The notes beneath the pieces were generated by a model. It worked only from the letters and a program-made list of their open reading frames with translations, ran no database searches and was not told where the DNA came from. Source: JABMQF01 sp964563755 (GTDB lineage: Archaea; Nanobdellota; Nanobdellia; Woesearchaeales; UBA11576). From it: a stretch of 64,000 nucleotides of DNA. How positions within the stretch are numbered: position 1 is the first letter of the stretch; each line of letters begins with the position of its first letter. Below are positions 32,627-41,550 of the stretch, one piece after another. The translations under genes were made by a program, and so were the position numbers. The DNA lies in the NCBI GenBank assembly GCA_964563755.1, contig CAZLYC010000006.1, positions 35,887 through 99,886 of the forward strand. The letters are read 5' to 3'.

Positions 32627-33541
32627 ATGCCGGACAAAATCTATGATACAATAATAATAGGTGCGGGTCCTGCCGGCCTCACTGCAGCAATATATGCTTC
32701 AAGATATAGACTTGACTGCGTTGTGCTTGGAGAGAACGTTGGCGGTACAGCCAATCTTGCCCATGATGTAGAGAACTGGCCTGGCTTCAAGGGTTCAGGC
32801 ATGGAGCTGATGCAGAAGTTCAGGGAGCATGTTGATTCTTTCAAAGTGCCGGTGATTGAAGAGGCAGTAAAAGAGGTCAAGGAAAATAAAGGGATATTCA
32901 CAGTATCTACAGAAGAAAAAAGGCTCAAATCACATTCTATAATACTTGCCACTGGAACAAAGCACAGGACTTTAGGTGTTCCTGGTGAAGAAGAGTTTCT
33001 CGGAAAAGGGGTCAGCTACTGCGCGACGTGTGATGCTGCTTTCTTCAGGGAAAAGACAGTAGGTGTTGTTGGCGGTAGCAATGGAGCGGCTATGTCTGCA
33101 CAGATACTTGCGCAGCATGCGAAGAAGGTATACATGATCTACAGGAAGAGCGTCATGCCTGCAGAACCTGCAAGGGTTGAAGACTTGAAGAAGAACAAGA
33201 AAGTTGAATTTGTACTTAACGCTAATGTCACTGAGATAATCGGCGACAAGACAGTGAATAAAGTCAAGCTTGACACAGGCAAGGAGATAAGCCTTGATGG
33301 ATTGTTTATAGAGATTGGCGGCATCCCTGTCATAGCTATAGCGAAGAGCCTTGGTGTGAAAGTCACTGAGAATGACAAGGTGATAGTCAATCCTGCGATG
33401 GAGACCAATATACCCGGAGTGCTTGCAGCAGGTGACATAACAACTGGCTCGAACGAGTTCAACCAGATCATTACCGCTTCTGCGGAAGGAGCTTTGGCGG
33501 CTCTAGGGTCTTTCAATTTTGTAAGGAAAAAGGTGAAGTGA
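32627..33541 (+). CDS. trxB: Thioredoxin reductase
   Basis: 304 residues, family-typical length. FAD-binding IIGAGPAGLTAAIYASRY at the N-terminus, redox-active CATC disulfide at about residues 131-134 (SYCATCDAAFF), the second dinucleotide motif VGVVGGSNGAAMSA (Gly-Gly-Ser-Asn where GGGDSA is usual), and the FAD motif VLAAGDITTGSNEFNQI near the end. It reduces thioredoxin or a glutaredoxin-like carrier. The changed second Rossmann motif leaves NADPH versus NADH use open. TATA (TTTTTAAG) is near 32590. The stop overlaps the next ATG (TGATG). Confidence 0.93.
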   Translation: MPDKIYDTIIIGAGPAGLTAAIYASRYRLDCVVLGENVGGTANLAHDVENWPGFKGSGMELMQKFREHVDSFKVPVIEEAVKEVKENKGIFTVSTEEKRLKSHSIILATGTKHRTLGVPGEEEFLGKGVSYCATCDAAFFREKTVGVVGGSNGAAMSAQILAQHAKKVYMIYRKSVMPAEPARVEDLKKNKKVEFVLNANVTEIIGDKTVNKVKLDTGKEISLDGLFIEIGGIPVIAIAKSLGVKVTENDKVIVNPAMETNIPGVLAAGDITTGSNEFNQIITASAEGALAALGSFNFVRKKVK

Positions 33542-33960
33542 TGGCAAAGAAAAAAGCAGTGAAGGTCAAGAAAGAGGACGAAGATGGTGATTTCTGGAGT
33601 GATGACGACCTTAAGGATGAATCACTGAATGAAGAAACTGACGATGTTGTTGAAGATCCTAAAAAAGAGCTGAAATTTGTCAAGATAAAAGAACTCAAAG
33701 AAGGCATGGAAGACGTGAACGTTGAGGGCACTGTGGATTTCATAGGTGAAGTTCAGGGCAAAGAGTATGGTGAGCAGCCGCGCGCGACAGGTTTCATAAA
33801 GGATGAGACTGGTGAAGTCAGGATAACCTTCTGGGGAGATGACATCAAGAAAGCCAAGCAGAAGAAAGCGAAGGTAAGGATAATCAAGGCAGCAGTACGT
33901 GCGTTCAGGGGAGACAAGCAGCTCTATCCTAGCAGGAAGAACGGCGTAGAGTTCTTTTGA
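33541..33960 (+). CDS. OB-fold nucleic-acid-binding protein (RPA/SSB-like)
   Basis: 139 residues. An acidic, disordered N-terminus (KKEDEDGDFWSDDDL) is followed by an OB fold: VKIKELKEGMEDVNVEGTVDF, RATGFIKDETGEVRITFWGDD, AKVRIIKAAVRAFRGDKQLYP. This is the pattern of archaeal RPA/tRNA-anticodon-type OB domains that bind single-stranded DNA or RNA. The start is the ATG at 33541 fused to the trxB stop, with AAGGTGAAG as ribosome site. Confidence 0.8.
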   Translation: MAKKKAVKVKKEDEDGDFWSDDDLKDESLNEETDDVVEDPKKELKFVKIKELKEGMEDVNVEGTVDFIGEVQGKEYGEQPRATGFIKDETGEVRITFWGDDIKKAKQKKAKVRIIKAAVRAFRGDKQLYPSRKNGVEFF

Positions 33961-33962
33961 AG

Positions 33963-34670
33963 ATGGAAAGAAGAGTCCTTGAAAGGATACTGGCTGTTTC
34001 TGTCATATTGCTCGCGGTCAGCATTTCAGTTATGATTTATCTATCTAACCTCAAGGCAGTTTCTTTCGATTACGGTTTCTATGAAAAAGAATATGATAAG
34101 CTTGGAAGATGGTCAGAGTTCCCTGAAAGCGTCGACCTCAAAAATGAGACGAGATTTCTGATTCTCTATCTTGAGCATGGGGAAGGGACAATAGATACAG
34201 ATTTCTTCAATGAGAAGGAAAAATCCCACCTGGTGGATGTAAGGCAGCTTTTCAAGACAGCAGAACTTGCGCTGGATATTTCTTTCGTCATATCCGTATT
34301 TGCGCTTGCAGGCCTCGCATACCTGATAATGCTTCTCGCTGCGTACATGTCCCACAAAGAGGTCATGTCGAACATCCATCTGTTGTTGGCAAGGATACTC
34401 ACCATGACAGGTTTCATCACAACAGGAATTGGTGCTTTTTTTATCTTTGTCGCGATGACGTTCAGCACATCGTTCATAAGGTTTCACGAGCTGCTCTTCG
34501 ACAATGAGAATTGGCTTCTTGACCCTTTGACAGACAACCTGATAAGGATGTTTCCTGAGCAGTTCTTCTTCGACCTGTTCGTGAGGATACTCATATTCAG
34601 CATAGGTTCTGCGACAATCCTGCTGATAGTCGGGTTCCTGATTAAGCTAGGAAAGCCCAAGAAAATCTAA
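33963..34670 (+). CDS. DUF1461 (TIGR01906-like) integral membrane protein
   Basis: About 235 residues with a first helix (ILAVSVILLAVSISVMIYL), an outside domain of about 75 residues, two or three central helices and a last one (ILIFSIGSATILLIVGFLI). The phrase FIRFHELLFDNENWLLDPLTDNLIRMFPEQFFFD is the hallmark of DUF1461, a family of unknown role (positions about 34465-34575). ATG 33963 or the TTG two codons earlier could start it; both sit on the stop of the OB-fold gene, so trxB, OB-fold and DUF1461 form one operon. Confidence 0.8.
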   Translation: MERRVLERILAVSVILLAVSISVMIYLSNLKAVSFDYGFYEKEYDKLGRWSEFPESVDLKNETRFLILYLEHGEGTIDTDFFNEKEKSHLVDVRQLFKTAELALDISFVISVFALAGLAYLIMLLAAYMSHKEVMSNIHLLLARILTMTGFITTGIGAFFIFVAMTFSTSFIRFHELLFDNENWLLDPLTDNLIRMFPEQFFFDLFVRILIFSIGSATILLIVGFLIKLGKPKKI

Positions 34671-34734
34671 AGACTGCCACATCCACAACATCAGGCTCGC
34701 TGCAGGAATATTATACTGCTTAGCTTTACAGATA

Positions 34735-35145
34735 TCACGCATCCTGCTTCTTTTTATTAGTGAATATCCACAGGTCTTGCAGCGTGAATGAAACGAACGA
34801 GAGTATCAATGAGACGAATATTATTGACATCAGATAATGTATTTTGAGATACGCGACGCTAGAGACTACAATCAACCAATTGATGATTAGGCTGCCTGCT
34901 GCAAGTATTGCGAATTTCGCCAGCCTTTTTCCAAAACCGCCTGTTGATTCAAAGGTTAGCTTCATGTTGAAGGTAAAACTGAACAGCCATGTTGTAATCA
35001 GCGCAAAGGCATATGACCAATAATATGTTATACGAACTACTTCTGTCAAGAGAAGTGTCAGGAAAACCTGGATTGCAAAACCTGTTGTTCCGACTAGCGA
35101 GAACTCTGTGAACTGCAACAGCTTGTTTTTTAGTCTCTTTAGCAT
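34735..35145 (-). CDS. GtrA-family membrane protein
   Basis: 136 residues, four predicted helices, starting LLQFTEFSLVGTTGFAIQVFL, the GtrA opening (F-x-x-VG-x-x-x-x). The conserved TWLFSFTFNMKLTFES (normally NRxWTF) follows helix 2 and DLWIFTNKKK ends the protein. GtrA proteins are thought to assist transfer of lipid-linked sugars across membranes for surface glycosylation, consistent with the surface-protein genes next door. The gap to the DUF1461 gene (34671-34734) holds only 64 bases with no clear signal. Confidence 0.85.
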   Translation of the reverse strand: MLKRLKNKLLQFTEFSLVGTTGFAIQVFLTLLLTEVVRITYYWSYAFALITTWLFSFTFNMKLTFESTGGFGKRLAKFAILAAGSLIINWLIVVSSVAYLKIHYLMSIIFVSLILSFVSFTLQDLWIFTNKKKQDA

Positions 35146-35258
35146 AAAATCTATGTGCGGTCAGGTATATTTAAAGTTTATTCGCTTATGTGTCGTGAAA
35201 GCGCCAAAAGCTTTAAATAGACAAGAAGCTGGTTCTAGCCTGTTTTGAGGCTTTGGAA

Positions 35259-38200
35259 ATGAGAAAAGAGGTTGCGCGTTACGCGCTTACACCAGTTAGT
35301 CTTCTAGCCATAATCATATTGCTTCTTCCGCTTTATTCTGGCACTGAAAAAAACGCGGATAAGCTGACCGGATTTTCTGTTTCAGACGGTGAGCCTGAAG
35401 AGCAGGTGAGCATATTGTTGGCATCACCTGAATTGGAAAAAGGATTGAAGATATCATCAACTGCTGCTGATGAGCCTGGCGCATTGGAAGAGAGCGAAGA
35501 GAATCTTCTTAAGAATCTTTATGCTGATTTTGATTCTTTCCAGGAATCAAAGAACAAAAACATAAGCGTGATAATTGTTTTGAAAGACCAGCCTTTTCAG
35601 CGGATAAGCGAGGATAGCAAGACAGATGCTGAAATAGCAATACAGGGTTACAGTTCTGAGATTGCGTCGATTGATGCGAAGGTTGTATCTGCGATGAGCG
35701 AAGAAGAGATACTGTCCAAAGGTCTTGAAGGTTCTGCTTCTATCGCCAGTTCTATATTGAGCACAAGTGACCAGCAGAGAAGGTTCGAGCTTATGGCAAG
35801 CATAGACTCGGCAATCAATTCTGCTAACATAAAAAGTCTTGATGATGCAAGGGTAGAGGAATCAGAGGACAAGGAAATGCTAATCGGCCTTGTTGAAGAG
35901 TGCGGCGGCACTGTAAGTTCTAATCACACAATAATAAATGCGGTTACCGCCGTGATACCTGAGTCTTGTCTTTATGAGCTGAACAAGAACGGAGAGATAG
36001 CAGCAGTTTACGAGAACAAGATATCGACAGCATTGCTTGATATAAGCACACCAAGCATGGGCGGTTCTTACGCGCACAGCATGGGTTACACAGGAGGTGT
36101 TTGGGACGCTGCGGTGATTGACACAGGCGTTGATGGTTCTCATCCTAATCTCGTTGTTGATTACGCGAAGACTTTCCATCCTCCATGGTACGAGCAGTAT
36201 TTCATCGGGTACGATGATAATGATGACACGACTAATGATCTGCAGGGACACGGCACGCATTGCGCAGGAATTGTAGAGAGCAACCATGCTACATACAAAG
36301 GTGTCGCTTACGGCCTTGACAAGTTCTCTAACGGAAAGGCAGGATGGAGAACAGATGGCGGCAGCGGAAGCATGTACGATGGAGACATGATGGACGCAGT
36401 CGACTGGGCAGTCTACACAGGAGGAGCTGATGTTATAAGCTACAGCTTCGGTAGTTCTCATATCTCTTCTGATGATTGCAGCAGCTGCAGGTTCATGGAT
36501 TCTGTTGTTGATGGTCTTGGTGTTTCAGTTGTTGTAGCAGCAGGGAATGACGGGCCAGGAGGCAACACAGTGGGCACTCCTGCTATTGCGTATAACATAT
36601 TTAGCGTAGCAAGCGTATATGACGGAAGCACGACTAACAGGAACAATGATGTAATAAGCAGCTACAGCAGCAGAGGGTATACTTCAAGAGGCAGGATTAA
36701 GCCAGATATAGCAGCCCCGGGACAATACATATATTCGACAAATAATAAGTGGGAGTCAGAGTCCGATTTCGTGTCTATGTCAGGGACTAGCATGGCTACT
36801 CCTCACATTACTGGAGCAGTAGTTCTTGCAATGGACATGATGGGCACGTACAGCCCGAGGTCAGTCAAGGCGCTTCTTCTAAACACAGCTCAAAGCAACG
36901 GGACTTTCTCTGATAAGAGCGCGTACGGCTGGGGTTATGTTGACATGGCGCATGCGTATGCGCACAGGTACAATGTATTCTCTTCTTATGTATATGAGAA
37001 TGGAGACTACAAGCTCTACAAAGGGCACATGGATGCTGGCGAGAAAGCGACTATGGTCTGGAACAGGCATGCAAGCTATAACGGGGATTATCCTAGCACT
37101 TATTACTCACTCAATGATCTTGATATTTATCTATACAACCAAGACACTAATGGTTTGCTTGACTATGCAGTATCATCGATTGAGAACGTCGAGCAGGTCG
37201 AGACAGCAGGTAGCTATGAGACTGTCATAAAGGTCAGGGCTTACACCACCAATTTCTACCATAATGCTGACTATGAGTATTATTCACTGGCAGCAGAAGA
37301 TGGTTTCACACAGACGACAAAGCCGACACTCAGCGGTACGCTGCTGTACAATACGACAGTATATGACAGCCAGATTCCATTCACGATATCTGAACGGATT
37401 TCAAATACAGGCGGCACTAAGGCGCACAGCGTATACGGCTATCTTGGAATTCCTGCAGGTCTTTCTTTCACAAGCGGTTCATACTCAAAATATGTTTCAC
37501 CTGTTGCAGGAGGAAGTACAGGGACAGCTGTCTGGACACTGACGACATCCCAGCTCGGCACTTATTCAGGTATTTACGCGAACTTCTCTCACTCCAGCTA
37601 TGGGTTCTCTGACAAGGGCAGCACACAGTCAGTATCGATAAACGTTGTAGATGATGATACTGCAGCGCCTGCACTGTCATCAATCTCTTATCCATCATCG
37701 ATTTACGGCGACCAGGTGTTCAACATAAGCGCGGTTGTTCAGGAATCAAGCGGTGTCGGCCAGGCGCTTCTCTGGTATGATTTTGACGGAAATGGCGTCT
37801 TCGAGGGTTCTTACTCGATGAGCATAGCAGGAAACGCAGTAAGCAAGACTCTTCTTTCTGTGCCAAAGAGCAAAGAGACACAGTATGTTTCTTTTATCGT
37901 TGATCTTACCGACGGGGACAATGACCGTTCAGGGGATTCGCTAAGGGCTAACATGACAAGAAGATACATATACGTTCTTGATGATGACACGACATATCCT
38001 TCTTTCAGCAGCTGGAGCTACACGAACTCAGTTGATATAGCACAGCCGATAGCGGTCTCTGTGAGAATCGCTGATGCAAGCAGCATTTCACAGGCCACTC
38101 TATATTATGATTACGGCGGAGATGGAACGATAAATGGCACACTTACGATGACTCAAGCAGGAGATGTCTGGAGCACAATAATACCAGCTTCGAATGATGA

Positions 38201-41200
38201 GCAATATCTCAATAAGCCGACAAGATTCATAGTTGAAGCGCTGGATAATGACAATGACAGGACTGGCGACTCATTGAAGATCAACTCATCCTGGCAGAAT
38301 GTGAGTGTCGGTGACGATGATACTGAAGCGCCAGAGTTCATCAGCATTCGCTACACTTCTTACACCAGGCATAACGAGTCTAACCGTGTTAGCGCCAACA
38401 TAACAGACCAGAGCGGGCTCAAGTACGCCAAGGTGTATTATGATTTAGGTGATGACGGTTCCATAAATGGAAATTCGCTCATGGAGTTCACAGACGGTCT
38501 GTTCAATTCCACCCTGCCTCCTGCAGGAGGTTCGTATGAGACACAGACAGTGAGCATCCTTCTTGAAGCAGAGGATAATGACTCTGAGACAGAGACTGAC
38601 TCTCTGAAAGCGAACTCTACTGAATTCATAATAGATATCATTGATGATGACACGACAAAACCCGCGATAGGAGCTTTGAATTTCACTCCGACCATATATG
38701 GCGACGGAAGCGTGACTGTCGCAACAACAGCAAGCGATGACAGCGGGATAAGCTACTCAAAGATATATTACAGTTACAGCGGAGGGCCGCAGAGCATGGC
38801 ATCCATGGATTGTGTTTCTGGAAATTGTGAAGGAAACATACCTGCGCCAGGCAAGGACAATGAAGAGAGCGAGATAAGCTTCTTCTTAGAGGTTTCTGAT
38901 GCTGATGATGAAAGGTCAGGCGATTCGTTGGCTACAAATTCATCAATAAACACAGTTTCAGTTATAGATGATGACGAGACGCCTCCCTCATTCGCTCAGA
39001 TATCCTATCAGGTTACGATAACCGGCGAGGAATCTATAACTGTCAACGCAAGCATAAATGATTCCAGCGGCATAAATTCGAGCAGGATATATTATGATTA
39101 CGGGGCTGATGGTAGCATTGATGGCACAGCAGTTATGTCCGCATCTGGAGAAAGTTGGATAGGCACAATTCCTGCTCCAGGATTGGACAAAGAGAACACA
39201 AATATTTCATTCGTGGTTCAAGCGGATGATAATGACAGGGACAGGCCTGAAGACTTCAGCTCTTCTAACTCCTCAGAGAACAACGTTTCTGTGTCTGACG
39301 ATGATACTTCTGCTCCTTCATTCAACCAGTGGTATTTCGACACAGTAAATGCCCCGAACTCGCCGATATATGTGAGCGTGAACATAACTGACAAGAGCGA
39401 GCTGAAATACGCGAAACTGTATTATGATTACGGAAAGGATAATGTGACAGATGGTACTTTGATGATGACTCAGGCAGGTGACATCTGGAACGCTACAATA
39501 CCTGCGCCAGGCATGTCTTTCCAGAACGAGACTGTTTCGATGACCATAGAAGCAGAGGATAATGACACAGATGTCCTGAACGACTCCATAATTGTGAATT
39601 CATCAGAGCAGTATTTCTTTGTTACAGACCTGCTGCCTGAAGTGACAATCAATGATCCTGAGAATGACATGATTTACACAGGTGTTGTGCCATTGAATGT
39701 GAGCGTGAGTGAAAACGTTGTTATCATGAACTTGTCTGTTGACTATAATTATACAGAGACTCTGTGCACTGACTGCAACAACCACACTTCATCAAGGAGT
39801 ATCCCAGAAGGTCTTCATACTATAAGAGTGAGAGTCATTGACTACTCGCAGAAGATAGGCGAGGCCTCATCCTATTTCACAGTCGACCTATCTGCCCCTG
39901 TCATCCATAATTATAATTATGATGATAATTCTCCTGTGAGAGGAGATAGTGTATCACTCAGCGTGAATTATTCTGAAAACTTCATCGAAAGCGTATCCTT
40001 GTTCTTCGATGGCGCGAGAAGCAGCACGACTGAATGCTCATCAGGCAGCAGCAAGGTATGTTCGATGACGAAAGACATTTCAGGATATTCGAACGGTTCA
40101 ATCATAAGTTTCTATTTTGTCGTCAATGACACTTCAGGTAGGAGCGTGAACCTTACAAGGCCAGGAGGTCTTCCTTACCGACTGGTTGTTGACAGGGATG
40201 AGGATAAAGATGGTCTGCTTGATGATGTGGACAACTGCATAGGCGGCAAAGACAACATAACGACTAATTTCGGGAATATCAACGTTACAATAAATGGTTC
40301 TTCTGATCTTGTGGCTGTTTTCTCAGGCGTCCAAAACGTATCCCTCGGGGATGGGGCCGATAATTTTGTGGAGTTTGAGCATGATTTCAGCGCAGGGACG
40401 CTTAACCTGAGCAGCATAGTTGTCAAGCGTGATGAGGTTTCAGGCACTGGTTCAATAATCATAACAGGCATAACTGCAACTAACAAGACAGTCTATGTCA
40501 ATGATTCAAACGTTGACGTATCGACACTCTGCATCAAGGATGCTCAAGTGAGTTCTATATCTGAGATAACCTCTAGCTGCAGCGGCTCGGATGAATATTA
40601 TATATCCTGTCCTGGAACTGTCGGAAGGTATTCCTGCTCAGTAGAAGGCAGCAGGTATAAGGTATCAGGGCTTCAGCATTCTGCGGTTGAGGAGTTGTAT
40701 GTATCTCCTTCGGTCGGAACTGGCGGAGGAGGTGGCGGTGGTGGAGCTGTCACGACAAGAGTTACAACTATAATTCCTACAGCAGATGGTGTTGCTTTCG
40801 AACTTTCTGCTAATGTAAGAGGCAACCTTATTGTTGATGGCATCGAGCATTATCTTGAAATCACGAGCACGAGCCTCCTTGATGTCCTGTTCCTCATTGA
40901 TGAATATTATTATTCGTTGAGCACTCTTGACAGGTCTAAGAACATTGATGTTGACAAGGATGGCAACTTTGACATAACTGTGGAGCTTGAGAAGATATCA
41001 AAAGGCACTGCGACAATCATTTTCAGCAATTACCAGAATAAGCCTTCTCCATGGTCGCTCCTTCCTCCTGCTGCAAGGAAAGAGAGGCGAGAAGAAGTCG
41101 CTACTGAAACGCATGAACAGCAGCAGGTCGTTCCAGAAGCGCCAGAAGAGGAAAAGCCTGAAATGGCTCCTCGTGAAGAGTCTCCTTCAGTTGCAAAAGT

Positions 41201-41531
41201 GAGTCCTGAATCGTCTTGGAAATCTTTGATTGCAGTATTCTTGCTCATGATATTCATCGCAGTAGCGCTCACAATTCTTCTAGGCAAGAAGCCAAGACAA
41301 CCTTCTGCCCTGCACACTTTGCCTCTGGCGCCTCAAGAAACCAAAAAGCAGGTTCCTGTTGAAGAGAAGAAAACTGCTGAATTACAGGTTAAAGTTCAAG
41401 CTCCTCAGACTCAAAACAAATTTCCAAAGCATTCAAAACCCGTTTCCCCTCATGGAAAAGAGACGACTGTGCACGATATAAATGAGGAGATCCGTGCGAT
41501 AAAGGAAGAGATGAAGGGAAACAGGTTTTGA
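35259..41531 (+). CDS. Giant cell-surface subtilisin-like serine protease with tandem Ig-like repeats
   Basis: About 2090 residues. A signal/anchor helix (SLLAIIILLLPLYSG) and propeptide-like region precede an S8 peptidase domain. The catalytic Asp is in AVIDTGVDGSHPNL (about residue 288), His in GHGTHCAGIV (about 331), oxyanion Asn in AAGNDGPGG (about 430) and Ser in SGTSMATPHITG (about 511). After a beta-rich region come six tandem units of about 109 residues, each opening with DDDT-x-x-P or DDDE-x-x-P (37647 to about 39625). More Ig-like domains, a Gly8 linker, a membrane helix (SLIAVFLLMIFIAVALTILLG, about residue 1990) and a Lys/Glu-rich cytoplasmic tail complete it. It should act outside the cell, held by its C-terminus. 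ATG 35259 has GAGG eight bases upstream; TTTAAATA near 35210. Confidence 0.92.
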   Translation: MRKEVARYALTPVSLLAIIILLLPLYSGTEKNADKLTGFSVSDGEPEEQVSILLASPELEKGLKISSTAADEPGALEESEENLLKNLYADFDSFQESKNKNISVIIVLKDQPFQRISEDSKTDAEIAIQGYSSEIASIDAKVVSAMSEEEILSKGLEGSASIASSILSTSDQQRRFELMASIDSAINSANIKSLDDARVEESEDKEMLIGLVEECGGTVSSNHTIINAVTAVIPESCLYELNKNGEIAAVYENKISTALLDISTPSMGGSYAHSMGYTGGVWDAAVIDTGVDGSHPNLVVDYAKTFHPPWYEQYFIGYDDNDDTTNDLQGHGTHCAGIVESNHATYKGVAYGLDKFSNGKAGWRTDGGSGSMYDGDMMDAVDWAVYTGGADVISYSFGSSHISSDDCSSCRFMDSVVDGLGVSVVVAAGNDGPGGNTVGTPAIAYNIFSVASVYDGSTTNRNNDVISSYSSRGYTSRGRIKPDIAAPGQYIYSTNNKWESESDFVSMSGTSMATPHITGAVVLAMDMMGTYSPRSVKALLLNTAQSNGTFSDKSAYGWGYVDMAHAYAHRYNVFSSYVYENGDYKLYKGHMDAGEKATMVWNRHASYNGDYPSTYYSLNDLDIYLYNQDTNGLLDYAVSSIENVEQVETAGSYETVIKVRAYTTNFYHNADYEYYSLAAEDGFTQTTKPTLSGTLLYNTTVYDSQIPFTISERISNTGGTKAHSVYGYLGIPAGLSFTSGSYSKYVSPVAGGSTGTAVWTLTTSQLGTYSGIYANFSHSSYGFSDKGSTQSVSINVVDDDTAAPALSSISYPSSIYGDQVFNISAVVQESSGVGQALLWYDFDGNGVFEGSYSMSIAGNAVSKTLLSVPKSKETQYVSFIVDLTDGDNDRSGDSLRANMTRRYIYVLDDDTTYPSFSSWSYTNSVDIAQPIAVSVRIADASSISQATLYYDYGGDGTINGTLTMTQAGDVWSTIIPASNDEQYLNKPTRFIVEALDNDNDRTGDSLKINSSWQNVSVGDDDTEAPEFISIRYTSYTRHNESNRVSANITDQSGLKYAKVYYDLGDDGSINGNSLMEFTDGLFNSTLPPAGGSYETQTVSILLEAEDNDSETETDSLKANSTEFIIDIIDDDTTKPAIGALNFTPTIYGDGSVTVATTASDDSGISYSKIYYSYSGGPQSMASMDCVSGNCEGNIPAPGKDNEESEISFFLEVSDADDERSGDSLATNSSINTVSVIDDDETPPSFAQISYQVTITGEESITVNASINDSSGINSSRIYYDYGADGSIDGTAVMSASGESWIGTIPAPGLDKENTNISFVVQADDNDRDRPEDFSSSNSSENNVSVSDDDTSAPSFNQWYFDTVNAPNSPIYVSVNITDKSELKYAKLYYDYGKDNVTDGTLMMTQAGDIWNATIPAPGMSFQNETVSMTIEAEDNDTDVLNDSIIVNSSEQYFFVTDLLPEVTINDPENDMIYTGVVPLNVSVSENVVIMNLSVDYNYTETLCTDCNNHTSSRSIPEGLHTIRVRVIDYSQKIGEASSYFTVDLSAPVIHNYNYDDNSPVRGDSVSLSVNYSENFIESVSLFFDGARSSTTECSSGSSKVCSMTKDISGYSNGSIISFYFVVNDTSGRSVNLTRPGGLPYRLVVDRDEDKDGLLDDVDNCIGGKDNITTNFGNINVTINGSSDLVAVFSGVQNVSLGDGADNFVEFEHDFSAGTLNLSSIVVKRDEVSGTGSIIITGITATNKTVYVNDSNVDVSTLCIKDAQVSSISEITSSCSGSDEYYISCPGTVGRYSCSVEGSRYKVSGLQHSAVEELYVSPSVGTGGGGGGGGAVTTRVTTIIPTADGVAFELSANVRGNLIVDGIEHYLEITSTSLLDVLFLIDEYYYSLSTLDRSKNIDVDKDGNFDITVELEKISKGTATIIFSNYQNKPSPWSLLPPAARKERREEVATETHEQQQVVPEAPEEEKPEMAPREESPSVAKVSPESSWKSLIAVFLLMIFIAVALTILLGKKPRQPSALHTLPLAPQETKKQVPVEEKKTAELQVKVQAPQTQNKFPKHSKPVSPHGKETTVHDINEEIRAIKEEMKGNRF
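37647..39625 (+). repeat. Six tandem ~330-bp repeats encoding Ig-like domains
   Basis: Units begin at about 37650, 37977, 38312, 38642, 38965 and 39297, each with a GATGATGA-type Asp codon run encoding DDDT/DDDE. Each then encodes a YYDYGGDGTINGT-like strand and an IPAPG-like turn. Spacing is about 327-335 bp. DNA identity between units is modest, so duplication is not very recent. Confidence 0.75.
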
Positions 41532-41550
41532 TTTTTAATATCAGGTATTT

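Noticed and set aside
34671..34734. Degenerate hairpin element (contains GCCAC and GGCTCGC)
   Set aside because: Stem arms do not pair and neither loop motif is present.
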